Positions 28,636 through 37,816 of a stretch of 64,000 nucleotides of DNA are shown here, piece after piece. This DNA comes from Sphingomonas sp. EC-HK361 (lineage in GTDB: Bacteria; Pseudomonadota; Alphaproteobacteria; Sphingomonadales; Sphingomonadaceae). The notes beneath the pieces were generated by a model, which saw only the letters and a program-made list of their open reading frames with translations, had not been told where the DNA came from and made no database searches. Every line of letters starts with the position of its first letter. The first letter of the stretch is position 1. Where the stretch lies: contig NZ_LR701494.1 of NCBI RefSeq assembly GCF_902498785.1, positions 1,637,058 through 1,701,057 of the forward strand, in the 5' to 3' direction. A program made the position numbers and the translations under genes.

Positions 28636-30429
28636 TCACTGGACGCCGTGCATCCACTTCTTGATGACCGGCGAGATCAGGAGGAGGAACACGCCAATCC
28701 CTGCCGCGACGAGACCGATTGCCCAGAAGACACCGTTATAGGTGTCCAGGCTGACCTTCAGGTTCGTCACCTGCCCGCCGACCGTCTCGACGCTCGCCAC
28801 CTGGGCGACGACGCCCGCGACATATTGCGCGACCGAGATCGAGAGGAACCAGACGCCCATCATCAGCCCGACGATCCGCGCGATCGACAGCTTCGTGATC
28901 ATCGATAGGCCCACCGGCGAGATGCAGAGCTCCGCAAAGCTGTGGATCAGGTAGAGCCCGGCGAGCCACCAGATCGCGACCTTGAAATCGGACCCAGCGA
29001 ACTGCCCGCCCCAGACGAGGAACAGAAAGCCAAGGCCGACGCCGATCAGCGCGACGCCGAACTTCACCGGGATCGTCGGCTCCATCCCCCGCTTCGCCAG
29101 CGTCGTCCACAGCACCGACATGACCGGCGCGAGCGCGACGATGAAGAAGGCGTTGAAGAACTGCGTCTGCCCGGCGGAAATGCTGAACAACCCGAAGATC
29201 GACAGGTCCGTGTTGCGATCCGCAAACAGGGTAAGGCTCGACCCAGCCTGTTCGAACAGCGTCCAGAACACGACATTGAAGACGATGAGGATCATCGCGG
29301 CGACCATCATCTGGAACTCGCGCCGGTCACCGACCTTTGCCGACCAGACCAGGATGCCCGGCACCGAGATCAGGAAAGTGCCGAAGAGCAATTTGCCCAT
29401 CAGCGGCAGCGACGCGACATAGCCGAGGATACCCGATCCGACCGGCGCCTCGGTCGCGGCCATCAGGTTGGTGTAGAGGAAGTAGAAGACGGGGATGAAC
29501 GCCAGCGCGCAGATGTAGATCAGCAGCGCCTTGTCCTTGCCCGCACGCACCGGCGGCTCGCCATAGCCGTTCAGCCGCCCGCCATCGAACTGGATGAGAG
29601 TCCAGGAAAACAGCATGCCCAGCGCGGCGAGGCCGAAGCCGGCCCACCAGCCGACCGCATCGGCGAGGAAGGGACACAAAAGCTGCGAGAAGAGCGAGCC
29701 GAGGTTGATCCCCATGTAGAAAATCGTGAACCCGCTGTCGCGTCGTCGGTCGCCCTGTTCGTAGAGTTCCCCGACCATCGTCGAGATGTTGGGTTTGAAG
29801 AAGCCGTTGCCGATCGACACCATGCTGAGCGCGATCAGCATGACCATCACGTAGAAGGGGCTGCGGTCCGCGTCGGAGACGAAGCCGCCCTTGTCGACCT
29901 TGCGCGCCTCGGCCCCCGCGCCGTCGAGCAGCGAGACGGTGCCGTCGTCGTTCCCCTTGATCTGGAGCTTGTTCGCGCCGTCGACGATGTAGCGCGTCTC
30001 CGCGCCCGCCTGTTCCTGGACCTGCACTTCATAGCGCTGGCCGTCGATCGTCGCGAAGGGCTTGGCGGTCTGGCCACCGAAGCACAGCACGAAATAGCCG
30101 AGCGCCATGACGATCGCGCCGAACTTCACCGCGCGCTTCGAACCGAGATACTGGTCGGCGAGATACCCGCCGACGAGCGGGGTCAGATACACGAGCGCGG
30201 TGTAGCCGCCGTAAAGCCCGGTCGCGGTGCGATCGTCGAAGATGAAATGCTTGGTGAGATAGAGCGTCAGGAGCGCCCGCATCCCGTAATAGCCGAAGCG
30301 TTCCCACATCTCGGTGGTGAACAGCCGCGCGAGCTGGCGGGGATGGCCGAACCATGTCGCCTCGCTGGCCGGATTGACGCGACTGATATCCGGCTCGCGC
30401 GGGGTATCCGCGGTCGGGGTGTCCACCAT
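28636..30429 (-). CDS. Peptide MFS transporter (POT/PTR2 family)
   Basis: A 597-residue proton-coupled oligopeptide transporter. The POT signature is clear: EMWERFGYYGMRALLTLYL (ExxER region), YGGYTALVYLTPLVGGYLAD and FTIFYMGINLGSLFSQL (FYxxINxGSL). A roughly 65-residue insertion (about 125-190: ATIDGQRYEVQVQEQ to KVDKGGFVSD) between helices is longer than in the E. coli Dtp proteins and probably periplasmic. It is divergent from the nitroreductase gene. Confidence 0.9.
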   Translation of the reverse strand: MVDTPTADTPREPDISRVNPASEATWFGHPRQLARLFTTEMWERFGYYGMRALLTLYLTKHFIFDDRTATGLYGGYTALVYLTPLVGGYLADQYLGSKRAVKFGAIVMALGYFVLCFGGQTAKPFATIDGQRYEVQVQEQAGAETRYIVDGANKLQIKGNDDGTVSLLDGAGAEARKVDKGGFVSDADRSPFYVMVMLIALSMVSIGNGFFKPNISTMVGELYEQGDRRRDSGFTIFYMGINLGSLFSQLLCPFLADAVGWWAGFGLAALGMLFSWTLIQFDGGRLNGYGEPPVRAGKDKALLIYICALAFIPVFYFLYTNLMAATEAPVGSGILGYVASLPLMGKLLFGTFLISVPGILVWSAKVGDRREFQMMVAAMILIVFNVVFWTLFEQAGSSLTLFADRNTDLSIFGLFSISAGQTQFFNAFFIVALAPVMSVLWTTLAKRGMEPTIPVKFGVALIGVGLGFLFLVWGGQFAGSDFKVAIWWLAGLYLIHSFAELCISPVGLSMITKLSIARIVGLMMGVWFLSISVAQYVAGVVAQVASVETVGGQVTNLKVSLDTYNGVFWAIGLVAAGIGVFLLLISPVIKKWMHGVQ

Positions 30430-30544
30430 TACGCTTACGCTCCTGAATTCTGCATGCCGACGAATGCGGCAATTTTGTTGCGCGCGAGACTAACGTGAAT
30501 GCGGCGGGTGTAAATGGGGCGCGTTGGCGCTTAGATGCGCGGCC

Positions 30545-31123
30545 ATGTTCAACGACCGTTCGACCCCGCTCTCGCTCCTCAAGACTCGCCGGTCGGGCAA
30601 GCCGCGCGATCTCGTTGCGCCGGGGCCATCGCCGCAACAGTTGCGCGAGATTCTTGCGGTTGCCGCGCGCACGCCCGATCACGGCAAGCTCGCACCTTGG
30701 CGCTTCGTCATCGTGCGCGCGGACCAACGCGATGCGCTCGCGCGGACCTTGGTGGAAGCTTACCTGGCCGATCGTCCGCAGGCGGCGCGGCTGGAGATCG
30801 AGGCGATCGAGCAGTTCGCGCGCCAAGCGCCAGCGTTGGTCGTGGCATTGTCCTCCCCCCGCCCGGAAAGCCACATTCCGCTCTGGGAACAGGAATTGTC
30901 GGCGGGGGCGGCGTGCATGAACCTGCTCCACGCGGCGCACGCGATGGGATTTGCTGGGGGCTGGCTCACCGGCTGGGCGGCCTATTCGGATGCGGTGCGC
31001 GACGCGTTCGGCGCGGCGCCGGAGCGGATCGCGGGGTTCCTGTTTCTCGGCACGCCGGGGCGCCCGCTCGATGAACGGCCGCGTCCGGAACTGGACAGCA
31101 TTGTCCGGGAATGGACAGTTTAG
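30545..31123 (+). CDS. Nitroreductase family protein
   Basis: A 192-residue FMN-dependent oxidoreductase of the nitroreductase fold, in the YdjA-like subgroup. TRRSGKPRDL (FMN phosphate-binding Arg), AARTPDHGKLAPWRFVIV, and GAACMNLLHAAHAMGFAGGWLTGW are diagnostic. Reduction of nitro groups or quinones is possible; the physiological substrate is unknown. The ATG at 30545 matches the conserved start; an upstream in-frame ATG at 30524 lacks support. It ends 37 bases before a GntR gene. Confidence 0.85.
   Translation: MFNDRSTPLSLLKTRRSGKPRDLVAPGPSPQQLREILAVAARTPDHGKLAPWRFVIVRADQRDALARTLVEAYLADRPQAARLEIEAIEQFARQAPALVVALSSPRPESHIPLWEQELSAGAACMNLLHAAHAMGFAGGWLTGWAAYSDAVRDAFGAAPERIAGFLFLGTPGRPLDERPRPELDSIVREWTV
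31093..31117 (+). promoter_or_regulatory. Alternating GGACA/TGTCC half-sites upstream of the GntR gene
   Basis: GGACA (31093-31097), TGTCC (31102-31106) and GGACA (31113-31117) form two overlapping inverted pairs, 44-68 bases before the GntR start, inside the last codons of the nitroreductase gene. A possible operator for autoregulation; the codons could also produce it by chance. Confidence 0.25.
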
Positions 31124-31160
31124 GACTCGACGAAACCGCCAGTTGGTGTAGTAAGGCAGC

Positions 31161-31514
31161 ATGACAGCGCTGAGCAGTGACGACAGCCCGGTCTATATCC
31201 GGTTACGCGGCACCATTTCCGCAGCGATCCTGCGCGGCGAATTTCGCGCTGGCGACCAGCTTCCCTCCGTCCGCGCGCTTGCGGCCGAACACGGTGCGAA
31301 CCCGCTGACGGTCGCCAAGGCCTATCAGAGCTTCCAGGACGATGGCTATGTTGAGGTTCGCCGCGGCGTCGGCATGTTCGTGCTGCCGGGCGCCGCGGAA
31401 AAACTGCGCATCGCGGAGCGCGACAGCTTCGTGAAGACACAGTGGCCACGGATTCGCGCGCATATCGCGTTGCTTGGGCTGGATGCGGAGGAACTGCTCG
31501 GCGAGCGGGTGTAA
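31161..31514 (+). CDS. GntR family transcriptional regulator (YtrA-type)
   Basis: A 117-residue regulator with an N-terminal winged helix (VYIRLRGTISAAILRGEFRAGDQLPSVR is split over helices 1-2; RALAAEHGANPLTVAKAYQ is the recognition helix) and only a short C-terminal tail of about 45 residues, as in the YtrA subgroup. YtrA regulators usually sit next to ABC transporter genes; none is present here. It has AAGG 4 bases before the ATG and is followed by a 71-bp palindrome. Confidence 0.85.
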   Translation: MTALSSDDSPVYIRLRGTISAAILRGEFRAGDQLPSVRALAAEHGANPLTVAKAYQSFQDDGYVEVRRGVGMFVLPGAAEKLRIAERDSFVKTQWPRIRAHIALLGLDAEELLGERV

Positions 31515-31520
31515 TTCGTT

Positions 31521-31591
31521 ACCCCAGCCCTTCGACTGCCTGCAAGGCAGGCGCTCAGGATGAACTTCGGCCATCGGCCGAAGGCTGGGGT
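31521..31591. repeat. 71-bp palindromic repeat between convergent genes
   Basis: ACCCCAGCCCTTCG at the left and CGAAGGCTGGGGT at the right are near-perfect arms. Inside lie CTGCCTGCAAGGCAGG (a second hairpin) and CGGCCATCGGCCG (a third). It separates GntR (plus) from NAT (minus) and likely terminates GntR. Confidence 0.65.
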
Positions 31592-31628
31592 CAATATCTG
31601 GTGGGTGTGCCATGCGTGAGAGACATGG

Positions 31629-31648
31629 ATCCCAGCCTTCGCTGGGAT
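31629..31648. repeat. ATCCCAGC hairpin repeat
   Basis: ATCCCAGC-CTTC-GCTGGGAT is a perfect 8-bp stem with a four-base loop, embedded in a longer imperfect palindrome (CATGG ... CGATG). It lies just past the NAT stop and probably terminates NAT. Confidence 0.6.
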
Positions 31649-31656
31649 GACGATGG

Positions 31657-32475
31657 TCAGATCACCCCCAACGCCGCCACCTCGTCCGCGCTCAGATCGA
31701 TTCCGAACATCATGCTCAGGCGCATCCGGTAAACGCGCGGGTCGCTGATGACGGCGGCGGTGTCGTCGCCACCGGCCCAGCGGCGATAGTCGCGGTCGGT
31801 CAGTCGTGCGAAGCCATGTGGCAGGACGATGCTGACGATGCGATGCTGGGTGAAGCGGCTCGCGGGTGCAGTCGCGGACCAATGGTTGCCCATCGCGAGG
31901 TCCGATTCCCAGACTTCCAGCGTCGTGAAGCTGAATTGCGGGCGCCAGCCCTCGCCCGCACCGCGGCCATCGGTGGTGGCTGGCTCGCCGCTCCGAAGCA
32001 GCATCCAGCCGTAATCGGGATCGCGCTGGAGGCGAAAATGCGCGCCATCGCTTGCTTCCACCTCGGCGCCTTCGACAAGCGGCATCGGCGGCGCGTAGCT
32101 GCCGCCGAAACCGGCGTCGGCGATCCAGTCCTTCCCGTCGATCCGCACGAGCGCGAGCGTATGGGTGAGCGGCGGCGGCTCGGTCGCGACGAGCCACACC
32201 CGCGCCAGCACCGCGCGCGCCTCGAAACCGATCGCAGCAAGCGCGTCGAGAAACAGGCGGTTCTGCTCGAAGCAGTACCCGCCGCGCCTGGCCGTCACCA
32301 GCTTGGCGAAAACCGACGCGGAATCGATCCGGATGCCGCGCCCGAGGATGACATCGAGATTTTCGAACGGAGTCGCCAGCCGGTGCGCGCGCTGGAGCGC
32401 GGCGAGGCCGTATTCGTCCAGGGTCGGGCGTGCGGGAAGATGGATGCGCGCGAAATAGGCGTCGAGATCGAACAT
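31657..32475 (-). CDS. nat: Arylamine N-acetyltransferase
   Basis: A 272-residue NAT that transfers acetyl from acetyl-CoA to arylamines or hydrazines by a Cys-thioester. The catalytic triad is complete: Cys68 in RRGGYCFEQN, His105 in LTHTLALV and Asp120 in WIADAGFGG. Length fits bacterial NATs. The start MFDLDAYFARI is typical. Repeats flank it on both sides (31521-31648 and 32520-32575). Confidence 0.92.
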   Translation of the reverse strand: MFDLDAYFARIHLPARPTLDEYGLAALQRAHRLATPFENLDVILGRGIRIDSASVFAKLVTARRGGYCFEQNRLFLDALAAIGFEARAVLARVWLVATEPPPLTHTLALVRIDGKDWIADAGFGGSYAPPMPLVEGAEVEASDGAHFRLQRDPDYGWMLLRSGEPATTDGRGAGEGWRPQFSFTTLEVWESDLAMGNHWSATAPASRFTQHRIVSIVLPHGFARLTDRDYRRWAGGDDTAAVISDPRVYRMRLSMMFGIDLSADEVAALGVI

Positions 32476-32519
32476 GGCGGGTGATTAGCGACCAGAACGG
32501 GCGGCGTCACCCAACTTCA

Positions 32520-32575
32520 ATGTGCTCCCGCGAAGGCGGGAGCCCAGGCTGGATCCCCGCCTTCGCGGGGATACA
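32520..32575. repeat. Palindromic repeat family A, copy 4
   Basis: ATGTGCTCCCGCGAAGGCGG and CCCGCCTTCGCGGGGATACAT around CCCAGGCTGG. It abuts the acyl-CoA dehydrogenase stop codon (32576-32578) on the downstream side, so it is the 3' region of that gene and upstream of nat. Confidence 0.85.
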
Positions 32576-34291
32576 TCAGGCTGCGAACACGTTCGCTTCG
32601 ACCTCATACAGCACCTCAGCACTCGCGGACGCCGCCGCTTCCAGCCCAAGCGCCTCGGGCACGATCTGTTCGAGATAGAAGCGCACCGCAGCGCGCTTTA
32701 TCTGCGCGAACGCATCGTCGCCGGTCGCGGCGCGCGCCTGTCGTTCCAGCAGCCAGCCGCAGGATGCGACCGACAGCATCGTCAGGAAGGGGTAGCTTGC
32801 CGCAAGCTTGTCGTCGGCCTCGGCTGCCACGAGGCGGAGCCCCACAGTCTCGCACGCGGCCACCAGCGCCAGCAGCTGCGCATCCTTCGCCTCGGCCCGT
32901 ATGTCGGCGATGAGGCTCGCGAATGCCGCGCCACCGCGCAAGCCAAGCTTGCGCCCGACCAGATCGGCGGCCTGGATGCCGTTCGTCCCCTCGTAGATCG
33001 GCGTTATCCGCGCATCGCGGAAATACTGCGCGGCGCCTGTCTCCTCGATATAGCCCATGCCGCCATGGATCTGGACGCCGAGGCTCGCGACCTCATTGCC
33101 CAGATCGGTGCCGTGTGCCTTGGCAAGCGGGGTCATCACCTCCAGCCGGTCGTTCGCCGCTTCGTCACCCAGCGCGGCGCGGTCGACCTGCCCTGCGGCG
33201 TAATAGACGAGCGCCCGCGCGGCCTGGGTCTGCGCCTTCATCCGCAGCAGCATCCGGCGAACGTCCGGATGCTCGATGATCGCGACGGGCGTGCGATCTT
33301 GCGACCCCGCGCGGGACGACTGGATTCGCTCGCGGGCATATTCCACCGCCTTCTGCGTCGCGGCTTCCGCCACCTGCACACCCTGCAAACCGACATTGAG
33401 CCGCGCGTTGTTCATCATCGTGAACATCGCGCGCATCCCGCCATGTTCGGGGCCGATCAGCTCGCCGATGCAATCGTCGTGATCGCCGAACGACAGCACG
33501 CAGGTGGGCGACGCGTGGAGCCCCATCTTGTGTTCGATCGACACGGTGCGGACATCGTTGAAGTCGCCCGGCCGTCCTTCCGCATCGAGACGATATTTGG
33601 GCACGAGGAACAGCGATATGCCGCGCGTGCCCGCGGGCGCATCGGGGGTGCGGGCAAGGACGAGGTGGACGATGTTCTCCGCCATGTCGTGATCGCCGAA
33701 GGAGATGAAGATCTTCGTGCCCTTGATGCTCCATGTCCCGTCGCCACGCGGCGTCGCCACCGTGCGCAGGGCCCCCACATCGCTGCCCGCCTGCGATTCG
33801 GTTAGGTTCATCGTGCCCGTCCACGCACCGGTGGCGAGGTGGGGCAGATACAGCGCCTGCTGGGCCTGCGTGCCGTGATGCGCCAGCGCCTCGATCGCGC
33901 CGACGGTCAGCGTCGGGCAGAGCGCAAAGCCCATGTTCGCGGTGCCTAGCGTCTCCAGCACCGCGGTCTGGATCGCGAAGGGCAGCCCCTGCCCGCCATG
34001 CGCCTCCGGCACGCCGATCGTACCCCAGCCGCCATCGACATAGTCTTGGTAAGCCCGCCCATAGCCGTCCGGCATCCGCACGCCGTCGGGCGTCCATTTC
34101 GCGCCGACCGTGTCGCCGGCGTGGTTGAGCGGCGCCCATTCGCCGGCTGCGAACTGCCCCGCGCCCTCCAGCACCGCATCGATCACGTCGTCGCTGGCCG
34201 CGGCAAAGCGTTCGGTCGCGCCGAGCTCCCCGATCCCGACGACGGTATCGAGGACGAAACGCTGTTCGGCGGTCGCAGGGGTATAGGGCAT
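32576..34291 (-). CDS. Acyl-CoA dehydrogenase (DmdC-like, with extra N- and C-terminal domains)
   Basis: A 571-residue FAD enzyme catalysing alpha,beta-dehydrogenation of acyl-CoA. MPYTPATAEQRFVL and WAPLNHAGDTVGAKW form the N-terminal extension seen in the methylmercaptopropionyl-CoA (DmdC) subgroup. MNLTESQAGSDVGALRT (FAD/substrate), HGGMGYIEETGAAQYFRDARI and the catalytic-Glu segment PIYEGTNGIQA follow. A C-terminal helical domain (about 455-571) completes it. Substrate unknown. It is divergent from tsaC, and the stop abuts a repeat. Confidence 0.9.
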   Translation of the reverse strand: MPYTPATAEQRFVLDTVVGIGELGATERFAAASDDVIDAVLEGAGQFAAGEWAPLNHAGDTVGAKWTPDGVRMPDGYGRAYQDYVDGGWGTIGVPEAHGGQGLPFAIQTAVLETLGTANMGFALCPTLTVGAIEALAHHGTQAQQALYLPHLATGAWTGTMNLTESQAGSDVGALRTVATPRGDGTWSIKGTKIFISFGDHDMAENIVHLVLARTPDAPAGTRGISLFLVPKYRLDAEGRPGDFNDVRTVSIEHKMGLHASPTCVLSFGDHDDCIGELIGPEHGGMRAMFTMMNNARLNVGLQGVQVAEAATQKAVEYARERIQSSRAGSQDRTPVAIIEHPDVRRMLLRMKAQTQAARALVYYAAGQVDRAALGDEAANDRLEVMTPLAKAHGTDLGNEVASLGVQIHGGMGYIEETGAAQYFRDARITPIYEGTNGIQAADLVGRKLGLRGGAAFASLIADIRAEAKDAQLLALVAACETVGLRLVAAEADDKLAASYPFLTMLSVASCGWLLERQARAATGDDAFAQIKRAAVRFYLEQIVPEALGLEAAASASAEVLYEVEANVFAA

Positions 34292-34338
34292 GGCGGGTCT
34301 CTTATCGTTCGCGTCGTGCCTCGCTATAGCCCTCGCGA

Positions 34339-35262
34339 ATGGCCGATCCAGCCCCCCGCATCTTACCCTACGGCGAGGCCGCGATTGCGGAAGCGACGGC
34401 GGCCATCGCGCACGGCGACGTGGTCGCGACTCCGACGGAAACGGTCTACGGTCTCGCCGGCGACGCGACCCGGAGCGACGCGGTCGCTGCAATATATGCG
34501 GCGAAAGGCAGGCCGAGTTTCAACCCGCTGATCGTCCACGTCGCCGATCTGGCCGCGGCGGAGCGGATCGCGGTGTTCGACGACCGTGCGCGCGGACTCG
34601 CTACGCGGTTCTGGCCCGGGCCGCTGACCCTCGTCCTCCCGCTTCGCGCCGACGCCGGGATTGCGCGGGCGGTGACCGCCGGGCTGGACACGATCGCGCT
34701 GCGTGTCCCAGGCCACCGCGCGATGCAGGCGCTGCTGGCTGCGTGCGGGCGACCGCTCGCGGCGCCCTCCGCGAACGCCAGCAATGCGATCAGTCCGACG
34801 CGGGCGGAGCATGTCGCCGCAAGCCTCGGCGCGCGCGTGGCGCTGATTATTGACGATGGGGCCTGCGCGGCGGGGCTGGAATCGACTATCGTCCACGACG
34901 GCGTGATCCTGCGGCCGGGCCCCCTATCAAGTGAGGCGCTCGGGTTGCCGGCGTTTCGCGTCGAGACTGAAGGCGAAATCACCGCGCCGGGGCAACTGGC
35001 GAGCCATTACGCGCCGCGCAAACCGCTCCGCCTGGATGTCGCATCACGGAAATCGGATGAATGGCTCATCGGTTTCGGTGAAGTCATGGGCGACGCGACG
35101 CTATCGGCGAGCGGCGACCTGATCGAGGCGGCGGCGAAGCTGTTCGACGCGCTCCACCGCGCAGACGCCAGCGATCGCGCCGGGATCGCCGTCGCACCGA
35201 TTCCCGACCACGGCATCGGTGCCGCGATCAACGACCGTCTGCGCCGGGCGGCGCATCGTTAG
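34339..35262 (+). CDS. tsaC: L-threonylcarbamoyladenylate synthase (Sua5/YwlC type)
   Basis: A 307-residue enzyme making threonylcarbamoyl-AMP for tRNA t6A37. The SUA5/YrdC/YwlC domain covers about 10-195 (ATPTETVYGLAGDA, AAKGRPSFNPLIVH, RFWPGPLTLVLP, APSANASNAISPT), and the C-terminal Sua5 domain runs from about 210 (GEITAPGQLASHYAPRKPL). The longer, Sua5-type form has the linker and second domain that TsaC proper lacks. The last four bases overlap the convergent response-regulator gene. Confidence 0.92.
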   Translation: MADPAPRILPYGEAAIAEATAAIAHGDVVATPTETVYGLAGDATRSDAVAAIYAAKGRPSFNPLIVHVADLAAAERIAVFDDRARGLATRFWPGPLTLVLPLRADAGIARAVTAGLDTIALRVPGHRAMQALLAACGRPLAAPSANASNAISPTRAEHVAASLGARVALIIDDGACAAGLESTIVHDGVILRPGPLSSEALGLPAFRVETEGEITAPGQLASHYAPRKPLRLDVASRKSDEWLIGFGEVMGDATLSASGDLIEAAAKLFDALHRADASDRAGIAVAPIPDHGIGAAINDRLRRAAHR

Positions 35263-35804
35263 CCTCGCAGCCGCGTCACCTCGTCATGCAGGGCCGCGAG
35301 CGACGCGACGAGGCGCTCCCGGTCGGTCCGCGCGATCGCCAGGTCGGATCGGGCCTCCCCCAATTCCATCGCGCGCACCGCAATGCGCGCGTCAAGCGCG
35401 GCATTGGCGCGCTTCAGGTCCGCAAGCCGGCGCCCACGCGCCAGCACGCGCGCGACGCGGGCGAACAGCACGTCAAAGGTGAAGGGCTTGGCGATATGGT
35501 CGTCGGCGCCCGCCGCCAGCGCGCGCACCGCGGCTTCGGCATCGCTGCGGCCGGTGACCATCACCACCGGCAGGTCGGCGTTCTGGCGGTCGCCGCGGAT
35601 TTCGGCGAGCACGTCGAGCCCCGACAAACCCGGCATCACCATATCGAGCAGCACGAGATCGAATGCGCGGCCGGCAATCATGTCGAGCGCCTCGCGGCCA
35701 TTCTCGGCAAGCGCGACGAGATAGCCCTGTTCGGCCAGCCGGCGGCCCATCACGTCGCGATTGGTGCGGCTGTCATCGACGATCAGGATGCTTCGGTGGT
35801 GCAT
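35259..35804 (-). CDS. Response regulator with C-terminal coiled coil
   Basis: A 181-residue protein: a CheY-like receiver (1-120) with acidic pocket Asp10/Asp11, phosphoacceptor Asp54 in VLLDMVMPG, Thr84 and Lys106 (AKPF). A charged helical tail (about 122-180: DLKRANAALDARI, ELGEARSDLAIA) has heptad character and likely dimerises. No DNA-binding or enzymatic domain is present. It lies next to fliS and may act in motility or a phosphorelay. A CtrA half-site is upstream at 35863. Confidence 0.85.
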   Translation of the reverse strand: MHHRSILIVDDSRTNRDVMGRRLAEQGYLVALAENGREALDMIAGRAFDLVLLDMVMPGLSGLDVLAEIRGDRQNADLPVVMVTGRSDAEAAVRALAAGADDHIAKPFTFDVLFARVARVLARGRRLADLKRANAALDARIAVRAMELGEARSDLAIARTDRERLVASLAALHDEVTRLRG

Positions 35805-35862
35805 GCGCGCGGTCCCGCGTGGGTGGTCCTCGCCGCCGATCCTAACCGCGCCCGCTCACCAA

Positions 35863-35870
35863 ATGGTTAA
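35863..35870 (-). promoter_or_regulatory. CtrA half-site upstream of the response regulator gene
   Basis: ATGGTTAA on the plus strand reads TTAACCAT on the minus strand, a perfect CtrA half-site, about 59 bases before the regulator's ATG. The ccrM region has a near-identical site at the same distance, which supports it weakly. Confidence 0.4.
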
Positions 35871-35890
35871 CGCGCGCGCAACCATCCCGC

Positions 35891-36289
35891 TCAGGCGGCG
35901 CGTGCCTGCCGCCACGCACCTGCGATATCCTCCAGCGTATCGGCGACCGAACGGAAGGTGGCGCCGCTGTTCGACAGGCTGGCGTCGAGCACCGTCCTGC
36001 GCGCGCCGGCATAAAGCGTCGCCAGCGTCACCGAGACGTCGCCACCCTTGTCGAAGTCCAGCCCGGCCTCCAGCGCGAAGAGGATCGCGGTCGCGCGCGT
36101 CACGCGCTCGCTACGAGTGCGCGGCTGGTTGTGCTCGGCCGCCCACGCCGCCGTTCGCAGCGCCGAGACGAGTTCTTCATACAGCAGCTGGACGAGTGCG
36201 GGACCGTCCGCATTTGCGGTGCGCCCGGCAATGTCGATCTGGCGGTAGGTGTCGAGCGGATTGCGCGCGAGAGCCGATGCATACGCCAT
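35891..36289 (-). CDS. fliS: Flagellar export chaperone FliS
   Basis: FliS (132 residues) binds the C-terminus of flagellin and keeps it unpolymerised before export. Recognisable are MAYASALARNPLDTYRQIDI, LVQLLYEELVSALRTA (core helix) and ATAILFALEAGLDFDKGGDV. The ATG at 36289 shares one base with the fliD stop (TGATG), which sets the start. It is the last gene of the fli run. Confidence 0.92.
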   Translation of the reverse strand: MAYASALARNPLDTYRQIDIAGRTANADGPALVQLLYEELVSALRTAAWAAEHNQPRTRSERVTRATAILFALEAGLDFDKGGDVSVTLATLYAGARRTVLDASLSNSGATFRSVADTLEDIAGAWRQARAA

Positions 36290-37764
36290 CAGTTGTCCGA
36301 TTTCGTCCACATGTCGATCTGCTGGGTCAGGAAGGCCTGGGTCGATTTATACGCCGCCACCCGCGCATCCATGGCCGAGAATTGCTGCGTCATCCGCGTG
36401 CGCAGCGCGTCCGCATCGCTCGACGCCTTGTCCTGCGCCTTGGCAAGGTCGCTCTGCGCCTGGGTCAGCCTCGCGGTCGTCGCATCGAGCCCGTAGGTCG
36501 GGCTGGTCGTCGTCGTCGAGATCGCGTTGAGCGCCGCCGACAAGCCGTTGCCGGTCGCGCCCGTGCCGTCAGCGAACATCGCCTCGACCACTTCAGGCCA
36601 TTGGGTCATGGCGCGGGTCAGCTGGGTCTGGTCGACGCTCAGCGTCCCGTCGCGGTTGGTCTTCACGCCGATTTCCGCCAGCGTCGTCGGCGCGCCGGAC
36701 GGAACCCCGCTGACGAGCGGGACGAGCGTGATGCCGGCGAGGGTGCGCGCCAGCTGGTTCGATGCCCCGTCCCCCGCGAGCGTGCCCGACTTCGCGTTCG
36801 TCTGCTCGACGATCACCGAGTGCATCTCGTTATACGTATCGACGACATCCTTCACCGCCTGGTTCAGCGCATCGGTCGGCACGGTGCTCGCGATGTTCAC
36901 GGCGCTTGCGGTCGTCTGCAACAGGTCGAGCTGCACGCCGGGCACCAGGTCGGTCACGCTGTTGCTCGCACGCGTCACCGTGACGCCGTCGACGACCAGC
37001 TCTGCATCCTGCGGGGTGCCCGCGATCGTCGTCGCCCCGCCGCTGCCGCTCGTGTTCAGGATCGCAAGCCCCGGTCCGCTCGAACCGGTGTCGCTCGTCG
37101 AGATCTCGAAAGCCTTGGCGGCCCCTGTCGGCCCCTTGATGACCAGCCGCGCATCGCCGTTGGCGGCGGTGACGACACTGGCCGTCACCCCCTTGTTGGC
37201 GCCGTTGATCTTCTTCGCGATACCGTCGAGCGTACCGTCGGTGCTGGTGATGTCGAGCGTGAAGCCGTCCGCCGGGCTGGTCGCGCTGAACGTCGAGGCA
37301 TCGCCGGGCGTGGCGCGCGTGCCGAAGCTGAAGGTGATCGTGCCGGTGCCGATCGTGTCGCCGCGCTTCAGCCCGGTCGCGTTCGTCGTCGCGGTCTGGT
37401 TGGTCGCAAGGCGGTTGACGACGATCGATGATGACACGGTGGACACCGCAGCGCCCGGAATGACGCTGGTGCGGATCGCGCTCGCGTTGCTCGTCGTCGG
37501 CTGGCCGGTGAGCGTCCCGCCCTTGACCAGCGACTGCAGCGCGCTCGCGAAGCCGGTGATGCCGCTCTTCAGCTTGGCGAGGCCGGAAATTTGCGCGGTC
37601 AGCTTGTCGGCCTGCGCCGAAAGCTGCTGGTTCTTGAGCTGGAACTGGTTCGTGACGAGCGAGTCGACCAGCGCGCCGAGATCGATGCCGGAGCCTGCGC
37701 CCAGCGTCTTGGCGATCGAGCTGGCGCTGCTGACGCTGCTCGTCGTGGAGGTCGTCGTCGTCAT
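36289..37764 (-). CDS. fliD: Flagellar hook-associated protein 2 (filament cap)
   Basis: FliD (491 residues) caps the filament and directs flagellin insertion. The N-terminus after a Ser/Thr-rich lead contains GSGIDLGALVDSLVTNQFQ, the typical FliD_N signature, and the C-terminal coiled-coil-forming region has TQAQSDLAKAQDKASSDADA and KSTQAFLTQQIDMWTKSD. The central part is rich in Thr/Ala/Val, as for secreted axial proteins. It sits between flhB (52 bases upstream) and fliS. Confidence 0.93.
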   Translation of the reverse strand: MTTTTSTTSSVSSASSIAKTLGAGSGIDLGALVDSLVTNQFQLKNQQLSAQADKLTAQISGLAKLKSGITGFASALQSLVKGGTLTGQPTTSNASAIRTSVIPGAAVSTVSSSIVVNRLATNQTATTNATGLKRGDTIGTGTITFSFGTRATPGDASTFSATSPADGFTLDITSTDGTLDGIAKKINGANKGVTASVVTAANGDARLVIKGPTGAAKAFEISTSDTGSSGPGLAILNTSGSGGATTIAGTPQDAELVVDGVTVTRASNSVTDLVPGVQLDLLQTTASAVNIASTVPTDALNQAVKDVVDTYNEMHSVIVEQTNAKSGTLAGDGASNQLARTLAGITLVPLVSGVPSGAPTTLAEIGVKTNRDGTLSVDQTQLTRAMTQWPEVVEAMFADGTGATGNGLSAALNAISTTTTSPTYGLDATTARLTQAQSDLAKAQDKASSDADALRTRMTQQFSAMDARVAAYKSTQAFLTQQIDMWTKSDN

Positions 37765-37816
37765 TCCCGGGCCCTTCGACTGGTCACTGGATTAAACGGC
37801 CGCAGGCGCCCGCGCT

